DNA of 64,000 nt from Heterotrichella gracilis (lineage: Eukaryota > Sar > Xanthophyceae > Tribonematales > Xanthonemataceae), in contig JAULBX010030263.1 of the NCBI GenBank assembly GCA_032358255.1, positions 186,001-250,000 of the forward strand, given 5' to 3'. Position numbers and translations under genes: made by a program. Positions within the stretch are counted from its first letter, which is position 1. Every line of letters begins with the position of its first letter. This document shows positions 1 through 13,000 of the stretch, piece after piece. Below the pieces are notes generated by a model that saw only the letters and a list, made by a program, of their open reading frames with translations, did no database searches and was not told the DNA's origin.

Positions 1-65
1 GGTATTAAAAACACCATACATCATACCCCCCTGGGCATATGCGCAGCTACTGTACGCATCCGCCC

Positions 66-3000
66 TCAGACCACCGCCCTCAGAAGGCTGAAGTTCTTGA
101 CCCGAGTCTCCAGCTCCAGCCCCCCCGCCAGGCCTTGGCTGCGCTCCAGCAGCTCCTCGGCGCTGCGCTGGGTGGCAAAGATGAGGTGCGCTGCCTCGGC
201 TGAGGCCAGGAGGGCAACCTGTAAGGGTGGGGACTTGGATTGGTGGTTATGAGGGTTGGGTGTGCCAGGGTGGCGAGGTTGAGTGCCGTACGTTGCATGT
301 GCAAGAGGATTGTGGTGGTCACAAACTGTGTACGTCACCCAGGTGCATGGAGTGTGAGTAGCATCCTTGTGATGCATGGTGGCAGGTGCAAGCAACGATG
401 CGAATGCCCAAGCAGCATCAATGCAAGTGGTGCGCAGCAATTACATGGACTGTTCGGAAACAACAGCCCGGCACGCACCATTTCGCCCCCTGCTCCCAGG
501 CCCAGCTGCAGCCCGTCCTGCTGGTACCCACGCACCATGGTCTCGCCCCATGCCACCATCACAGCCTGAGCACAGGGCGCAAAGGGGCGGGTTGTGGAAT
601 ACTCGCGCACATGGTTAAGGGGCAATTTAGGGACGCATTTAATGGAGCGATGAAAGGTGCGATGAAGAGTGCATCCTTTCTTTGACATTCCCCTGCCTAC
701 CCAAATTCAATGGTGTTAAAAGAATGCGTGCTGCCAGGCTGGTGCGTCATGCTGATAGGATACAGATGCAGATCCAATGCTGCACAATGCACTTGCCCTC
801 CCGCCACCCTTCTCAGCGAACCAACCCAACCCACAACCACAGCCACATCGAATTCACATGCCCTCGCTTTCCCATCCCAACCACCAACCACCAAGACCCT
901 AGACCCTACCACCCCACCTGGCTGACCTCCCTCACAGCCTGATCAGGCGCCTTCCCCGTTGCACAGATCGCACTCAACAGCCCCTGCTGCTTGTCAAGGA
1001 ACTGAAAGTGCCCTGCGTTGCGCACAACAACCTCCCAGGCCGGCGCGTCACAGGTGTCGTAAAAGTGCTCATAGTTGGCCGCTTTGGGGACACAGTCGCC
1101 CCCCAGGCCGCTGCCGATGACCGCTAGAGGGAGCCGCTGCCGGGTGTCCAGCTGTGAGTGGGGTGTGTGTGAGTATTTTTCGCATTTGTATAAATTCTTT
1201 GAGTCGCGCTCAAGGGTGGCTGGGCATTGCAGTGATATAAAACACATCATCATATGGGAGTTTGAAAACATACTGTTATAAGGAATATAGCGCACATTAT
1301 TGTAAGGGAAAATATAGATATAAGATTAAAAGAAAATTCTTTCCCCACCTTGACAGTCTGCAGCATCTGCAGCGCGTCTAGCGCCGATGGGTAGCCGGGC
1401 CCCAGGGGTGCATACTGCGTGTTGTCAACGGGGTCAACCAGGCACACAGCCTTCACGCGAGGGTCCTCCACAGCAGCCAACACGCTCACCTGGTGGAGGG
1501 AGGTGGGGGTTGGAAAGATTAATCCGTGAAATAGCACTCAGCCGTCATGCCGCAGGGTATGTGCCCATGGCGTGGGCACAGAATGGTAGGATGAGTGCAG
1601 TGAGCGCTGCCGCGCTTAACACACTGCTTTCTGTAATGCATCTGTCGCCCAACTACATATACGGTACACCACAGAAAATCACATGGTTGCTGAACAATGA
1701 TTGCAATTAACAAAGAAAACCTCTTGCCATCTAGCCCCCCAAAAAATTTATTTGGATGCGCACAGAACAGCGCCCTCCTCCCTTTCCTTGGCCCCATCAC
1801 CCCCTGCATGGCCCCCCGCCATCACCCTTGTGGGTGCCCCCCACCCTCACCTTCCCCCCTCTCGAGTGACCGCACAGGTACACGCGCTCAGTGTCCGCCA
1901 GCTGGCTCAGCAGCGGGTCGTGTGATGCCCATGTGATGAGTTCACGCACGAACCTGACCTGGAGGGTGTCGGTGCAGGGCTCCATGGCAGACTCAGCCTG
2001 CACAGGGGTTGGGGTTTAGGGTTTAGGGTACCAGCCTGCACAGAGGGCACCGGCCTTGCGGCATGTGGGCAAAACGACTTCGAAAAACAATGCAAATTGC
2101 ATAAAAAAGGTTGAATCATTGAAAAATAAGCACAAAGACTGATGAATCTGCACTTATAGCAAAATCTCAGCACTTCTGCAGTCCACGCGATTCACACATG
2201 GTAAAGGCAGCACACGCATGTCCATCACCCTTACCTTATCGTACATCAGCACCACGTATCCCCAGCTGGCCAGGCGCTTTGCATAGGACAGGTAGCCCTC
2301 GTCACCCAGCAGGAAGCCAGAGCTGAAGATGGCAAGGGGGAAAGGGGCCTGGAGACCTGCGGGGAAGACACCACAGGATATTGGTGCCACACCAGTGTAG
2401 TGTATTGGGCACGAGGGTTGGTGAGTTCCATGAGAAGGCTAGTAGTGGGGGAAGGGGTATAGCCTCAGCCAGATTGACCAGCTTGATTCCACAAGTATAC
2501 AGTACCCAGTGCCGAATGAGACTGTTGCTAGTCATTGCGACCTGTGCTGAGGCTGGCACTTTGGCAGGCGTGTAGCATATACGTCACAGCTACTAATTAA
2601 GACTGCCACGGGTGCATCTAGGAGGAATGTGCTTCCCCTTTGTAGTGCAATAGGGCAAACTGATCGGAGACCGGCAGCCGCGTGGCAATACCCTTACCTA
2701 GGGCCTGCGCCCCCTTGGGGTACACCACGTCCACTTTGAGCAGGCAGCGCGTGCCCACGCACTCTGGGAAGCACGAGTCGCAGGTGTGCTCCAGCCGCGG
2801 CAGCCGCATGGGCACCAGCGGGCCAGGCTTGGTGTAGTCAGGCACCTGAGCCAGGCTTTGCAACAGGGGTGGGGCCTCAGGAGTGGGCGCTAGGTCGACC
2901 GGTGCTGATGCTGAAGCCGCCTGCATGTCATAGCGGGTGGTGTGGGTTTGGGGGAGGGGTTGGTCAGATATTGCACTGACCGGTGTGTATGGTGTGGTAG

Positions 3001-3331
3001 GTAGAGGTGCAAAGTATTGGAAGGGCCGTACCTGAGATGGCAGTGGGGAGGTGGGGGTAAAGGCTGCGAAGAGACCTGCTGCGATCATGCCTCGCCGGGT
3101 CAATCCAGCAGCAGGTTGGCTGTCTATCTTGTCCAACTCATGGTCTTGTAAGTGTACGCTCTCCTGTCTAGAGCTGCTGTCAGGTCTGTGGCTGCAGTGT
3201 GTTGTAAGACCGCTGCGGGACAGGGGCATTTGGCGAGGGGGCTTCTTAGGTCCACCTCTTGAGGTGGCTGCATTGCTTGTAGAGTGGAGGGGCCCAGCTG
3301 TGTGGTGGGACTCAACCCTTGACTTCCACAT
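66..3331 (-). CDS. CLH: Chlorophyllase (chlorophyll phytol esterase), 7 exons
   Basis: Predicted to cleave the phytol ester of chlorophyll to give chlorophyllide, in the plastid. Exons by splice consensus, in transcript order: 3331-3032, 2920-2698, 2356-2235, 1997-1851, 1489-1349, 1151-936, 218-66. They sum to 1302 nt, about 433 aa, with phases agreeing. Seen: the chlorophyllase nucleophile motif GHSRGG (Ser about residue 260), LVDPVDN (Asp 283 or 286) and a late NAGHFQFLD (His about 359), the order of the alpha/beta-hydrolase triad; also [20 protein letters not shown], typical of the family. The N-terminus is Ser/Arg-rich and followed by [15 protein letters not shown], resembling a thylakoid Tat signal. 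The first intron (2921-3031) is 111 nt and stop-free in frame, so it could be retained. The start at 3331 is the most upstream ATG of the open frame; the ATG of MIAAGLF is an alternative. SGR lies head-to-head upstream. Confidence 0.88.
2012..2029. repeat. Telomere-like TTTAGGG tract in a CLH intron
   Basis: About two and a half units of TTTAGGG lie inside the CLH intron, just upstream in the sense direction of the acceptor of the GHSRGG exon. It is too short to be a chromosome end. It belongs to a series of such tracts close to splice sites in this window. Confidence 0.8.
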
Positions 3332-4234
3332 ATCTGCTCAACGGTGGTGGCCACTACAGCATACCTAACTCCTCAATAAGCCATCACCATCTAGGCACCC
3401 ACATAGGCACCCACCACCATAGGCACGCTCGCAACTGCCAAGGCAGCCACACACTTGGTTTTTGGGTTGTATACAAACGGTAAGTTGGGCAGAAAACACC
3501 TCTACCTCCAGCAGGAAGCCAACAGTGACGGATAATATGCTTTTGCAGTTGCTGTCAACCACTGTGACGATGCGGTTTGGTGGGGGGACGAACAGTGACT
3601 GCCGCTGAGGATATACCCGCTTATTGGGCAGCGGGGATTCTATCTTAGACCGCAGTTTCTAGATAATACGGGTCAAAGCCAACTTCAGCCTACACATATA
3701 TGCGTGCACTGGAATTTCTTGCCAAGGTAGGCGCCAGGTGGCGTCGTCAGGGAGTTTGCAGGTTGTGACTCGGCTGCCCAGATATGGAGCCTGGAGCCAC
3801 GTCACCAAGGCTGCCTCGCCTTTCGATCAGAGAAGGTGAGCTGGGCACAAGACCTTCTGCAGCCAGGCAAATGTTCTGACGCCATGCGCTGTCAAGCTGC
3901 CTGTTGATGCCCCTTGCGCATGACCATCCTCTAGGAATCGTTATTCCATACCCCGTACGGTGGGCGTTGCACGAGTTGCTGCCACTTTTGAGACGTTGGT
4001 GCGCAAGGCGTGTCATGGTCACTCACTAAAAATAAGTGAACAGTTTGGTGTTGTACAGGCTTTGGGCGTGTTCCTTAGCTTCTAGGGTATATCTTGGCCT
4101 TGTAACTGGTGGGTTTTGAGACATATGCGGTAGTGTGTGGGCAGTTGGTGAGGGAGAGTGCCGTTGCACTCTCCTTGGCAGGTGGGTTGGGTTCTGCCAG
4201 GAGGTAGGCAGTGGCAGCAGAGCTCCAAGCAGTG
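3332..4234. promoter_or_regulatory. Divergent CLH-SGR intergenic region
   Basis: About 0.9 kb separates the inferred start codons of chlorophyllase (minus) and STAY-GREEN (plus), so both promoters must lie here unless an upstream non-coding exon exists. No convincing coding exon was seen. A CCACGTCACC string at 3797-3806 contains the ACGT core that plant bZIP factors bind, but one short motif is weak evidence. No clear TATA box was found. Confidence 0.45.
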
Positions 4235-5831
4235 ATGTCTCTGCCGATTGTGCTTGCTGCTGTTGGCACCACACAACCTCGGCACTTCACACAGCTGAAG
4301 CGCCAGGCTTGCAAGCTGGCTTCTGGTGATGAGCTGGGGAGCAGGTTACAATCCCACCTCTCAGCAGGCTGTTCTGGCAAGCTACAGGCAAAGCAGTCCA
4401 CGTTCAAGTTCAAGGTATGATCTTGTGCCTTTTAAAACTTGTGTGCTTTTGTCACCTCTCACACTTGCACTGGAACTGGCCTGTACTAACAAGAGCAGTG
4501 GCTGACCTCGACCATGGTTGCCACAGGTGCAAAGCGCCCTGCTTGACCCACCGCCCTTCTCTCCTGCCAAGCTCCTGGTGACGTTCCAGCCTGGCCTCCA
4601 TAGAAAGTCCATGGCCTCCCTGGGCAGCAGGAGGTACACCCTCACCCACAACGACTTGACAGGTCAGCTTATGTTGACGGTGGGCAGGGAGTACAACGTG
4701 CCCCAGATGTCTGGCTGGTACACCAACTTAGTGAGGGACGAGGTGCTGGCAGAGTGGCAGCTGGGGCCCAAGCCAGAGCTGCACGTGTATTGCCACGTCT
4801 CTGGAGAAGACAACTGGCTGGCGCCACCACAGCTGCGCAGCTTCATCTTCAAGCGGGAGATGTCCTTGGTGAGGGCTCCACCTGTGCAGTTTTGCAGCAG
4901 GGCCGTTCACTACAGTCACAGTATGAGGCAGCGGCTTATTACCCTTGTGGGCTCTTGAAAGACGAACTTTTAGGCAACTGGCAAGCATCTTTTCTCACTA
5001 CCAGTGTGTGTCTATGCAGGTGTTGGATACGCTCATCTACGCAGATAGGGAGCTGCTGGCCGCTTTTCCTGAGCTGCTGGCAGCACCTGTGTTTGTTCAC
5101 TTCTGCTCTCACATCACGGTACGTGCAGTGCTTATTAGCTCAACTCAAGTGAGCATGCGTGCATTGTGCTGGCATGGCCTGTCAACTCCTGGTCTATCAA
5201 TTCGCCATCATGTATAAACCTGCCCACCCATGTGCAGGCCCTGAACTCCACTGAGGAGTGGGGGGTGCTGGGTATCCGGGGCACTTGGCTGACAGTCAGG
5301 AAATCGTTGTGGGCTACTCTGTGGGACATAGTGCAGCAGCTCCCACCCGAAGCTACCGAGACGTGCAGCGCAGAGTGCAGCAGCAGCAGCAGCAGCACGC
5401 ACCGGCAACAGCCAGCAGTAGCAGCTTCCACTGTCGTGCATGACAGCAGCGCACCTGGGACGCCCGTGGTAGAGTGTTCAAGCACTGGCAATGGCACAGG
5501 GCTGAACGGGGGCACCAAGCAACCATATGTGGCCAGTGGCAAAGGCAGCGGCGTCATGGTTGACTGTTCAACCACAGGCAATGGGGCGGGGCTGAACGGA
5601 TCCAGCAAACAACCATATGGGGCTAATGGCAATGGCGCCAGGGTTGACTGTTCAACTACAGGCAATGGGGCGGGGCTGAACGGATCTATCAAACAGCCAT
5701 ATACTGCCAACGGCAGTGGCACTGTGAACGGAGGCACGTTGAATGGCCAATCAAGGGGCATGGTGGCGGATGACGAGACACAGCTTGCCGTGGCAGTTGC
5801 TGTGCGGGCAGAGTCGCCTCCTTCGAGCTAA
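4235..5831 (+). CDS. SGR: STAY-GREEN-type Mg-dechelatase with repeat-bearing tail, 4 exons
   Basis: Family role: removes Mg from chlorophyll a to give pheophytin a, the committing step of chlorophyll breakdown in plants and algae. Exons: 4235-4414, 4527-4868, 5020-5118, 5238-5831, all joined in phase 0; 1215 nt, 404 aa. Seen: YTLTHND (residues 97-103), matching the family YTLTHSD, then SGWYTNLVRDEVLAEWQ, LHVYCHVSGE, LRSFIFKREM and FVHFCSH, in the family order. The N-terminal 60 residues are basic and acid-poor, as in a plastid transit peptide. The land-plant Cys-rich C-terminus is not recognisable. Instead, exon 4 runs on for about 170 residues, Ser/Gly/Asn-rich, with three tandem 28-30 residue repeats each holding one Cys. 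The ATG at 4235 is the first in the open frame. Confidence 0.93.
5469..5730 (+). repeat. Three tandem ~84-bp coding repeats in SGR exon 4
   Basis: Units at 5469-5558, 5559-5642 and 5643-5730 encode variants of VDCSTTGNGAGLNG followed by KQPY and a Gly/Asn-rich spacer. Units 2 and 3 are nearly identical; unit 1 is more diverged. Reading frame is kept across all three, so the array is part of the protein rather than a non-coding minisatellite. Confidence 0.9.
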
Positions 5832-7073
5832 CCAACTGAAGCGTATGTTTGTACAGTATGTGATATTCGTTTGGGCCAATTGGGTCGTCAGAATTGCAGA
5901 CGGATGTAGGGGAGTAGGTGGGCTGCACAGGCTGTTTTGAACATCAGAGCTGGGCTGCACAGGCTGGGTTGGCATGTCTTTCTGCGTTGCCCTTTAGGGG
6001 CTACAATTTTCCAGCACCACTTGGGGTTGGGTTTAATATTTTTATTGGAATGGCGGGGGCATCTCAGTGCAATCCCTATTGAAACTGGATATTTGACACT
6101 GCTTCACCATTCTTGTACGCTGCGTTTGTTGCTGCAGTTGAACAGCTGACCACCAGGGGCCGGAGCGCTAGAGGTGGTACCTAACTGTCTGTATTGTTTG
6201 GAGTGCTATTGGGACGTCGCTTCTGCACTGCACAGTGCAGGGCCATTCACAGATACATAGTGGCTTACAGCGCTGCACTGGTGAACACACCTGGCAGCTT
6301 AGCATAAGGCTGTAGTAAGTACAGCGAGGACAAACTGTTCGCCTAGCAGGAAACGGCTGGACCTACATCAAAACTACACCCCTCCTGCCAGTCAAGCAAA
6401 CCTGCGCTCCTACAGTGAACCTGGCAGCAAGCCTTGTAAACAAGATTTTGCGCTAACCCTTTCAAACTTTTCAAGTTCAAAGCTCCTGTGGCTGGAGTTT
6501 ACTCACACATACAACTCGGTGGTGTAAAGAATGTTCTGGTATGATAGTCACAAATGGATTGAGTTCAATTCGTTCAACAAAGGGCAAACAAACTTGAAGG
6601 GTTTGGCCTTATCAAGGGAGCCATAGAGAGGATGCACATTCCCCCACTCGTTCAGCACAGGTTGAACACCGAGGACAAAAACCTGACCCAACCAACGACA
6701 CCTGCACCCATTTGGTGGCAAGTTAGCCACCACACCAAACACATGTATGTATGTATCGAACGAGGTGATACCTTAAAATACTAAGGTTGAACACTTTATC
6801 GTTTCCTGCACATAAATCACTACAGAAAGACCAGACTGCGCGGTCTGTGACCACAAAATGCGCAGGAGTCAGCAGTAACAGTTTGCTGAAATTACTGGCC
6901 AGCGGGGCGCAACCAGTGCAGCCGCCCTGTGACAGCAACCCAGCAGCTCCCGCCCTCACACGCAATTGCCACCCTATAGAGGTACTGCCGCGCTGGATGC
7001 TGCACACGCCAGCCCATTCCTGCTGCACACACACTCTCTCACACAAGCACACCTCGCAGCAGCGGCAAGGCGC
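5832..7073. other. Convergent SGR / E3 ligase 3' region, no gene seen
   Basis: The two neighbouring genes converge here, so the stretch should hold both 3' UTRs. No family-like protein, RNA gene or repeat array was recognised; open frames are short and compositionally random. Confidence 0.5.
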
Positions 7074-10000
7074 TCACTCCAGCCCAAAGCCCTCTGCATT
7101 CATGATGGCCAGGCGCAGCCGGTCCGCCAGCTTCTCCTTGGACTTGTAGCTGGGCAGCAGCAGCGTGTTGAAGCACGTGTGCGAGGTGGGCAGCTTGCTG
7201 CTGTCCGAGCCGTCCCGCTGGATGACGCAGCGCAGGTTGCCCAGGCCGCCGATGGGTGAGCGGTCCGATCCCGTGAAGAACTTGAGGAAGCGCTTCTTCT
7301 CGTTGATGTCAAACTCCTCGCACACAAGCTCCCACAGCCACTTGACAGCCTGAGCAAAGGGATAGATGCCGTCAGGCGCGATTGTGACATGCTGCACTGC
7401 ATGCCATGCCATGCAGGAACATGCCATACAATGCATGTCATGCCATGTAAGTTTCATCTTGTAACACAGGAACATGCCGCACAATGCATGCCGTGCTCAA
7501 AAATGAAGGCGTATGCAGATGCCTGATACATTTGATTGCCCCTTGCTCCCAACAGTGGCCGCCGCCAGCACACATGCCTACACACACCCCACCACTCACC
7601 CTGTGCTGTGCGTGGTAGCCGCCGTCGTATCGCGAGTGCTTGCGCAGCGCCTCAAAGTCCAGGCTGGGGTTGCCGCACACCAGGCGCTCCAGCTCGGTGG
7701 CGGAGAACAGCTGGATGGCGGGGCCGCCGCACAGCATGAGGAAGCCCTTGGCGAAGGCCTCAAAGTGCGTGTGCATGGAAGAGTTGAGCCAGTAGTCCAC
7801 GTACAGCTCCACAAACTCCCTGCGGTTGTCCTCGGTGACGGGCACACCCTCGCCGCCCTCCTTGAGCAGCATGGTGCGCGCCTCGCCGTACACAGGGACC
7901 TCAACTGCAGGGGGAGAAGGGGGCACACGCACTGGTCAGAACCCTGCCTTGCCAAGATCATCACTGGTTGCCACCACTGATGCAATGATGTTATAATGAT
8001 TGGGGGGTTCAACACAGCATTTGCTGCTTGCTGTGTGGTGTCATCCCCAGCAACAGCTGTGCTGCACTGCAGCAGAGTTAAGCCCACCCGTCCCCTGACC
8101 CCACAAACACCACCGCCACCCCGCCAACCCCACCCCCGCCCCCTCACCCGTGAAGCTCTGGCAGAACACGTCCTCCACCCCGCCCGGACCCTCGTACGTC
8201 AGCAGCTGGCGCAGCGACTTGCCCAGCGTGGGCTGCATGTCCTCCAGGTCGCGCAGCACCACCGGCTGCCCCAGCAGCTTCTTGTACAGCGCCAGCGGCA
8301 GCGGGAAGTCCAGCAGCACCCCGTTGTAGATCGCCAGGCCCAGCACCAGGCCCACCAGCATGAACTCCGACTCGCTCTCCAGCGCAAAGGGGTTGAACCA
8401 GTAGGTGCGCGACTCGGGCTGGTACATGAGCATGCCGTAATCTGGGGACAGCAGCTCGGTAACCAGCAGCTGGAAGAACTCCTTCTTGACCCCGCCGGCG
8501 TCGATGCCATCCTCGCCGATGAAGTGCACCCGCAGCGGCTTGAACAGGTCGCGCGGCTTCTGGCGCGAAATCTCGTCCAGCGCGTCCTGCATCAGGTGGT
8601 TGCGCCGCACCCGCAGGATGCACATCTCGGGGTGCGTGGCGGGCACGCCGCTGTCCTCGGGCGACGGCAGGTTGATGGAGCCCTGGCGCCACAGGCCGGT
8701 GGCGTTGCTCTCCGTGGCGGACCGCGCGCCGCCGGCATTGGTGCTGTGCCCCTGCGCGGCGGAGGTTGAGGCGGCCAGCTCGTGCGCCAGCTGGCGCCGC
8801 TCGGCATCCTGCGCATGGCGGTGCCGGCGCGGTGAGCATCAACTGAAATAACCCCTAAAGTGAACCTTCAAGGTGTGCCCGTGCAGGGAGGTCCACCAAA
8901 CCATCACATCAATTACACCCAAAATCGACAACCTATGGCCCAGCAGTGAGGGAGGCTCACAAGGTTGCAAGTCCACTGAGACGGATGTGCATGCCCCTTC
9001 CCCCGATGAATGACCATATGATCAACCCCCTGCTACATGACCACCCCCCAGCCCATCCCCTCACCTGCGCCTCCTGCGCCTCGTTGTTGCGCAGCATGTT
9101 GAACAGCAGGCTGCGCAGGCCGGTGTTGCGCTGCCGGTGCGACCGCGGGTGCCGGCCCATGTCCCTGTGTGTGTCCAGGGGGGCATCGGGCGGCGGGGCC
9201 CGCACCCGCACCTTGCCGTTTGGCAGCACGCGCTCCTCCGCCTCGCCCCGCTTGCCACACTGCATCACCTCCACGCGCGCCTGGGCCACGGTCTGCAGGA
9301 GGGGGGAGGAAAGGCGGCGTTGGCTGGCGCACACCAAGAGCAGTGCAGGTGGCGCAGCTGCTGTGGGAAGGGTGTGCATTTTTTATGGTTTTTTTCTATT
9401 TTTGCAATTACCTTTTTTACAAGAAAAAGAAATGAAAATTCTGATTAGGAATAAGCATGCATTACAAGCTTCCAATATGCACAGGCACACCGTATGTGCA
9501 ACTAGGCGACCGGGCAGTGGCACAAGCTCCAAGCACATTCCACTGCCCAGCCTCCACACTTGACCAAGCCCAGCGGCAGCGCTCACCTGGTCCATCTGTA
9601 TGCGCGCCTCTGTGTGCAGCAGCTTGGACTTTGCACGCGGGTTGAGCAGGAATGGGTAGCTGCAGAAGGAGAAGGGGCCGTCGGTGCCGTGCTGGTGCAC
9701 CGGCATGTCGTGCGTCTGGCGCCAGGCCACGTAGTGGTCAAGTACGTCCAGCTTTTCACTGCATCAGGGAGAGAGCACACGGTCAGCACAAGATGGGATG
9801 TTCACATCAGGGCAGGCAGAGAGATATGCAACAGCACAGGGCATTGTGCCACCAAGCGACACAAACGAGCTTGGTGCCGCTGTGTACTACCACCTTAGCA
9901 CTACTACAGCACCACAGCACAGTCATGTACCAAGCGTCACCCCCCACAGCCGCCATAGCGCACCACCATCACCACCCCCACTACCAACACCAGCACCATC

Positions 10001-13000
10001 CCCCCACCACCACCACCCCACCCACCTGATGAGCTCGTTGTAGAAGGCGTCCGGCGGCAGCACGCGCCCCATCTGGTTTGCCTCCTCCAGCTTTGCCAGC
10101 ACCTTGATGACGTTCATCACAGACACCGTCAGCTTCTTGGTGGCGTACAGCTCGTCCGTCAGGTACTGCTGCAGCGGGGTCACCACGCGCGCCTCAAGCA
10201 GGTCGGCGGGGTACTCAGACCACCACTTGACCAGCAGCTGCAGGCGGGGGAGGAGGGGAGGGGGTTCAGCAATCGGGGAGGAGTCGAGTAGGCACGTGGC
10301 GGGGGAGTGGATGGCGGTGTCTCCTTGGTGTGAAGGCCACATGAGGTGGTGGGGGCTCACGTGTATGGGTAGGACGGGGCAGTGGTCAGAGCACGACAGA
10401 GCACAGCTCTATGAGGGACATTGTGCATGTAGGCGCTGGACCACAGTGGAGGGGTGCCATGCATTGCGTTTGCTGGCGCACTCGTTTTTACACGTAGGCG
10501 CAGGTGCACATTCTAGCGGGCGCCACTCACGTGTCTGGCCGACGATGGCGAGGTGAGGATGATGTTGCACAGGCGCGGGATGAGGTGCGCCGCGAGCTTG
10601 GGGTCGGACAGCAGCGGGCTCTGCGCAGCCGCCAGCAGCACCTGCGCGCGCTCCGGTGTGCCCAGCAGGCGCACGTTGCGGTGCAGGTCGTCCAGTAATT
10701 GGCTGGTGGCCTGTGCACACCAAGTCCACATGTCGGCTTGTGTCACAGCGGCATATGCAAGCTGGTCATGGGCACCACCCATACACATGGCATGCAGCCC
10801 TCGGCACCCCAACATTCTACCCTAGTTGTCCTCAGCAATGCCTTTTGCGCTCCAATCAGTGTGGCAGGCAGGCCACCTCCACCCACCCTTGCACCATGCA
10901 GTGCATTGGAGGGATGCAAAAGAAAAACTTTCCAATGCAAAACCCTCATAAGGGTAACTTCCCACCCACAACCTCTACACCAATCGGCCCCCACCTTGAG
11001 CAGCGTGGCCTTCATCTCCTCCTGAGGGCTGTTCACGGTCCCCTGGTACTTGGGCTGCAGGTCAAGCAGCTGCGCCTGCATGGCCTCAAGCGCCACCACG
11101 TCAATCCCCACGCGGTCCTTGAAACCAAAGGCCGCAGAGAACGCCGCCGCGGAGCCAAACACCAGCTCCACCGCCGTCATGATGCTGCGCAATTGCTTGA
11201 ACACAATGACGTTGCCCCACTCGCTGGCGTCGGCGCGCTGGTCGTCAAACACGCGCGCCACTGCGCTCTGGAGCCTGTCGGGAGGGTGCACACGTGTCAG
11301 CACATGCGTCATTCAGGGTCGGTGGCTGCATGCATGGCTATTAATTACCGCTGCTTTAGACATAGTAGAGTGGATTCTGCAGATAAGGCGCCTGCAAGCA
11401 CAAGACCTATGCAAGACCACATAGCAAAGGTAGTTTAAACATATAACTGTGCGCCTTCATGCTACCATATATTGTTTGATTAAAAATACTCGTCTTTTTG
11501 CATAATACCCACGTGTGCATATGCAACTGAGCGCGCCAGGAATGCATGGTACCGCAGTGAGACCGCGTACCTCAGAACAACTTTATTTTGATTTTGGAAA
11601 TGGATTTATTTCTTTCAGGAAATTCAGGTTTATATCCATTTCGATACATAATTTGCTTTACCTATGCAACCACGATGAGAGGCCCAGCTAGCAGAGTAAT
11701 GAGGCCGCGCACCTGTCAGCCAGCCGCGGCATGGGCTCCTCAGGCAGCTCGTCAGGCGACCGAGTCAAAAACCCCGAGCTGTACCCCCCCGCCATCACCG
11801 CAGACACCACCGGCGCCTTGCCCCCCCGGTATCCCTTGAGGAAGGTCAGCTCCAGCTCCACAGGCGTGCTCAGGCTGCTGGCCTGCACCTCAGTGCCCCC
11901 CCTGGGGAGGGACTCCTCGCCCCTCTCGGGCTCCCAATGACCCGCGGGCAGCTGGCCAAAGGCATTGGACCCGCACCCCCATGTCCGCCCGTCGCTCCCC
12001 AGCATCAGCGTGTGCTGCGCGCCGCACGCCACCTGCACCAATAATCAAGTCGTAAATTGCTTTGTATTTGTAAATATTGCTATTCACAATTACAATGTAT
12101 TTACAATTCATTGTGAACGGCTGCATGAGCCCTCTTTCTTCTTTTCCATCCCGATTTTCACTCTTAGCATTTTTCATCTAATCGTATCGACAACACAAAG
12201 GGCACCCGTAAGTGCGGTGATGTTGAAAGAAGTTTGCCGTACTGACGTGAAAAACGAGGGAGATTCAAGCACTGACCTGTATGATGTCGGCGTCGCGCAC
12301 CGCCACCACCTCCACTGGCTGCCCTGCGGGTGTGAAGGTGCCCACCCCCAGCTCGCCGCACTCATTCCACCCCCACGAGTACACGCCGCTGTCAGTGACC
12401 GCCACGGTGTGCTCCGCGCCTGACGCCACGAACCGCACGCCCTGCGCATGCGACAGCACATTGGTTGGTGGCGTGCATCCCATGTGTCCAGCATGCATTT
12501 CCCGGAAAGGGGGCGCGTGACAGAATGTGCAGCCACAATGCGTCAAGCACATTGCAGAGACTGGAGCACAGCAGCAGGTAGGACATGGGCATGCATGTGC
12601 CAGTGCAGCCATGCGATCCACAAGATCATGCAGGGGTAGAAATGGTCAATGCTGGGGGCTATCCCATGCATGCCGACCAAACCCATCCCCCAATTTTCAC
12701 ATACACATACCTGCAGCGCCACCCGCCTCGGCTGCGCGACATACGAGTCATCCTGCTGCGCATTGTCCTCCACAGGCGTGTTGGGGTCACTGGCCAGGGC
12801 CTTCTCAACCACGTGGTCCGGGACAGAGAACAGCCACTCGGCCGCCACCTCCACCCCCACGTTCCCCGTCTCACTGAGCGCCAGCTCTGCCTTTTCTTGT
12901 GGGATGCCCATGTCCAACATGGCGGAGAGGAAGCGCTGGTTCACGCGCCGCCGCTTCTTTTCAGACGGTGGCCGGGCAACCTGGCGTGATTGCAGGGTGA

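Noticed and set aside
8144-8842. Long GC-rich open frames on both strands across the HECT exon
   Set aside because: They are frame shadows of the HECT exon: Ala/Arg-rich with no family signal, while the -1 frame gives a textbook HECT sequence.
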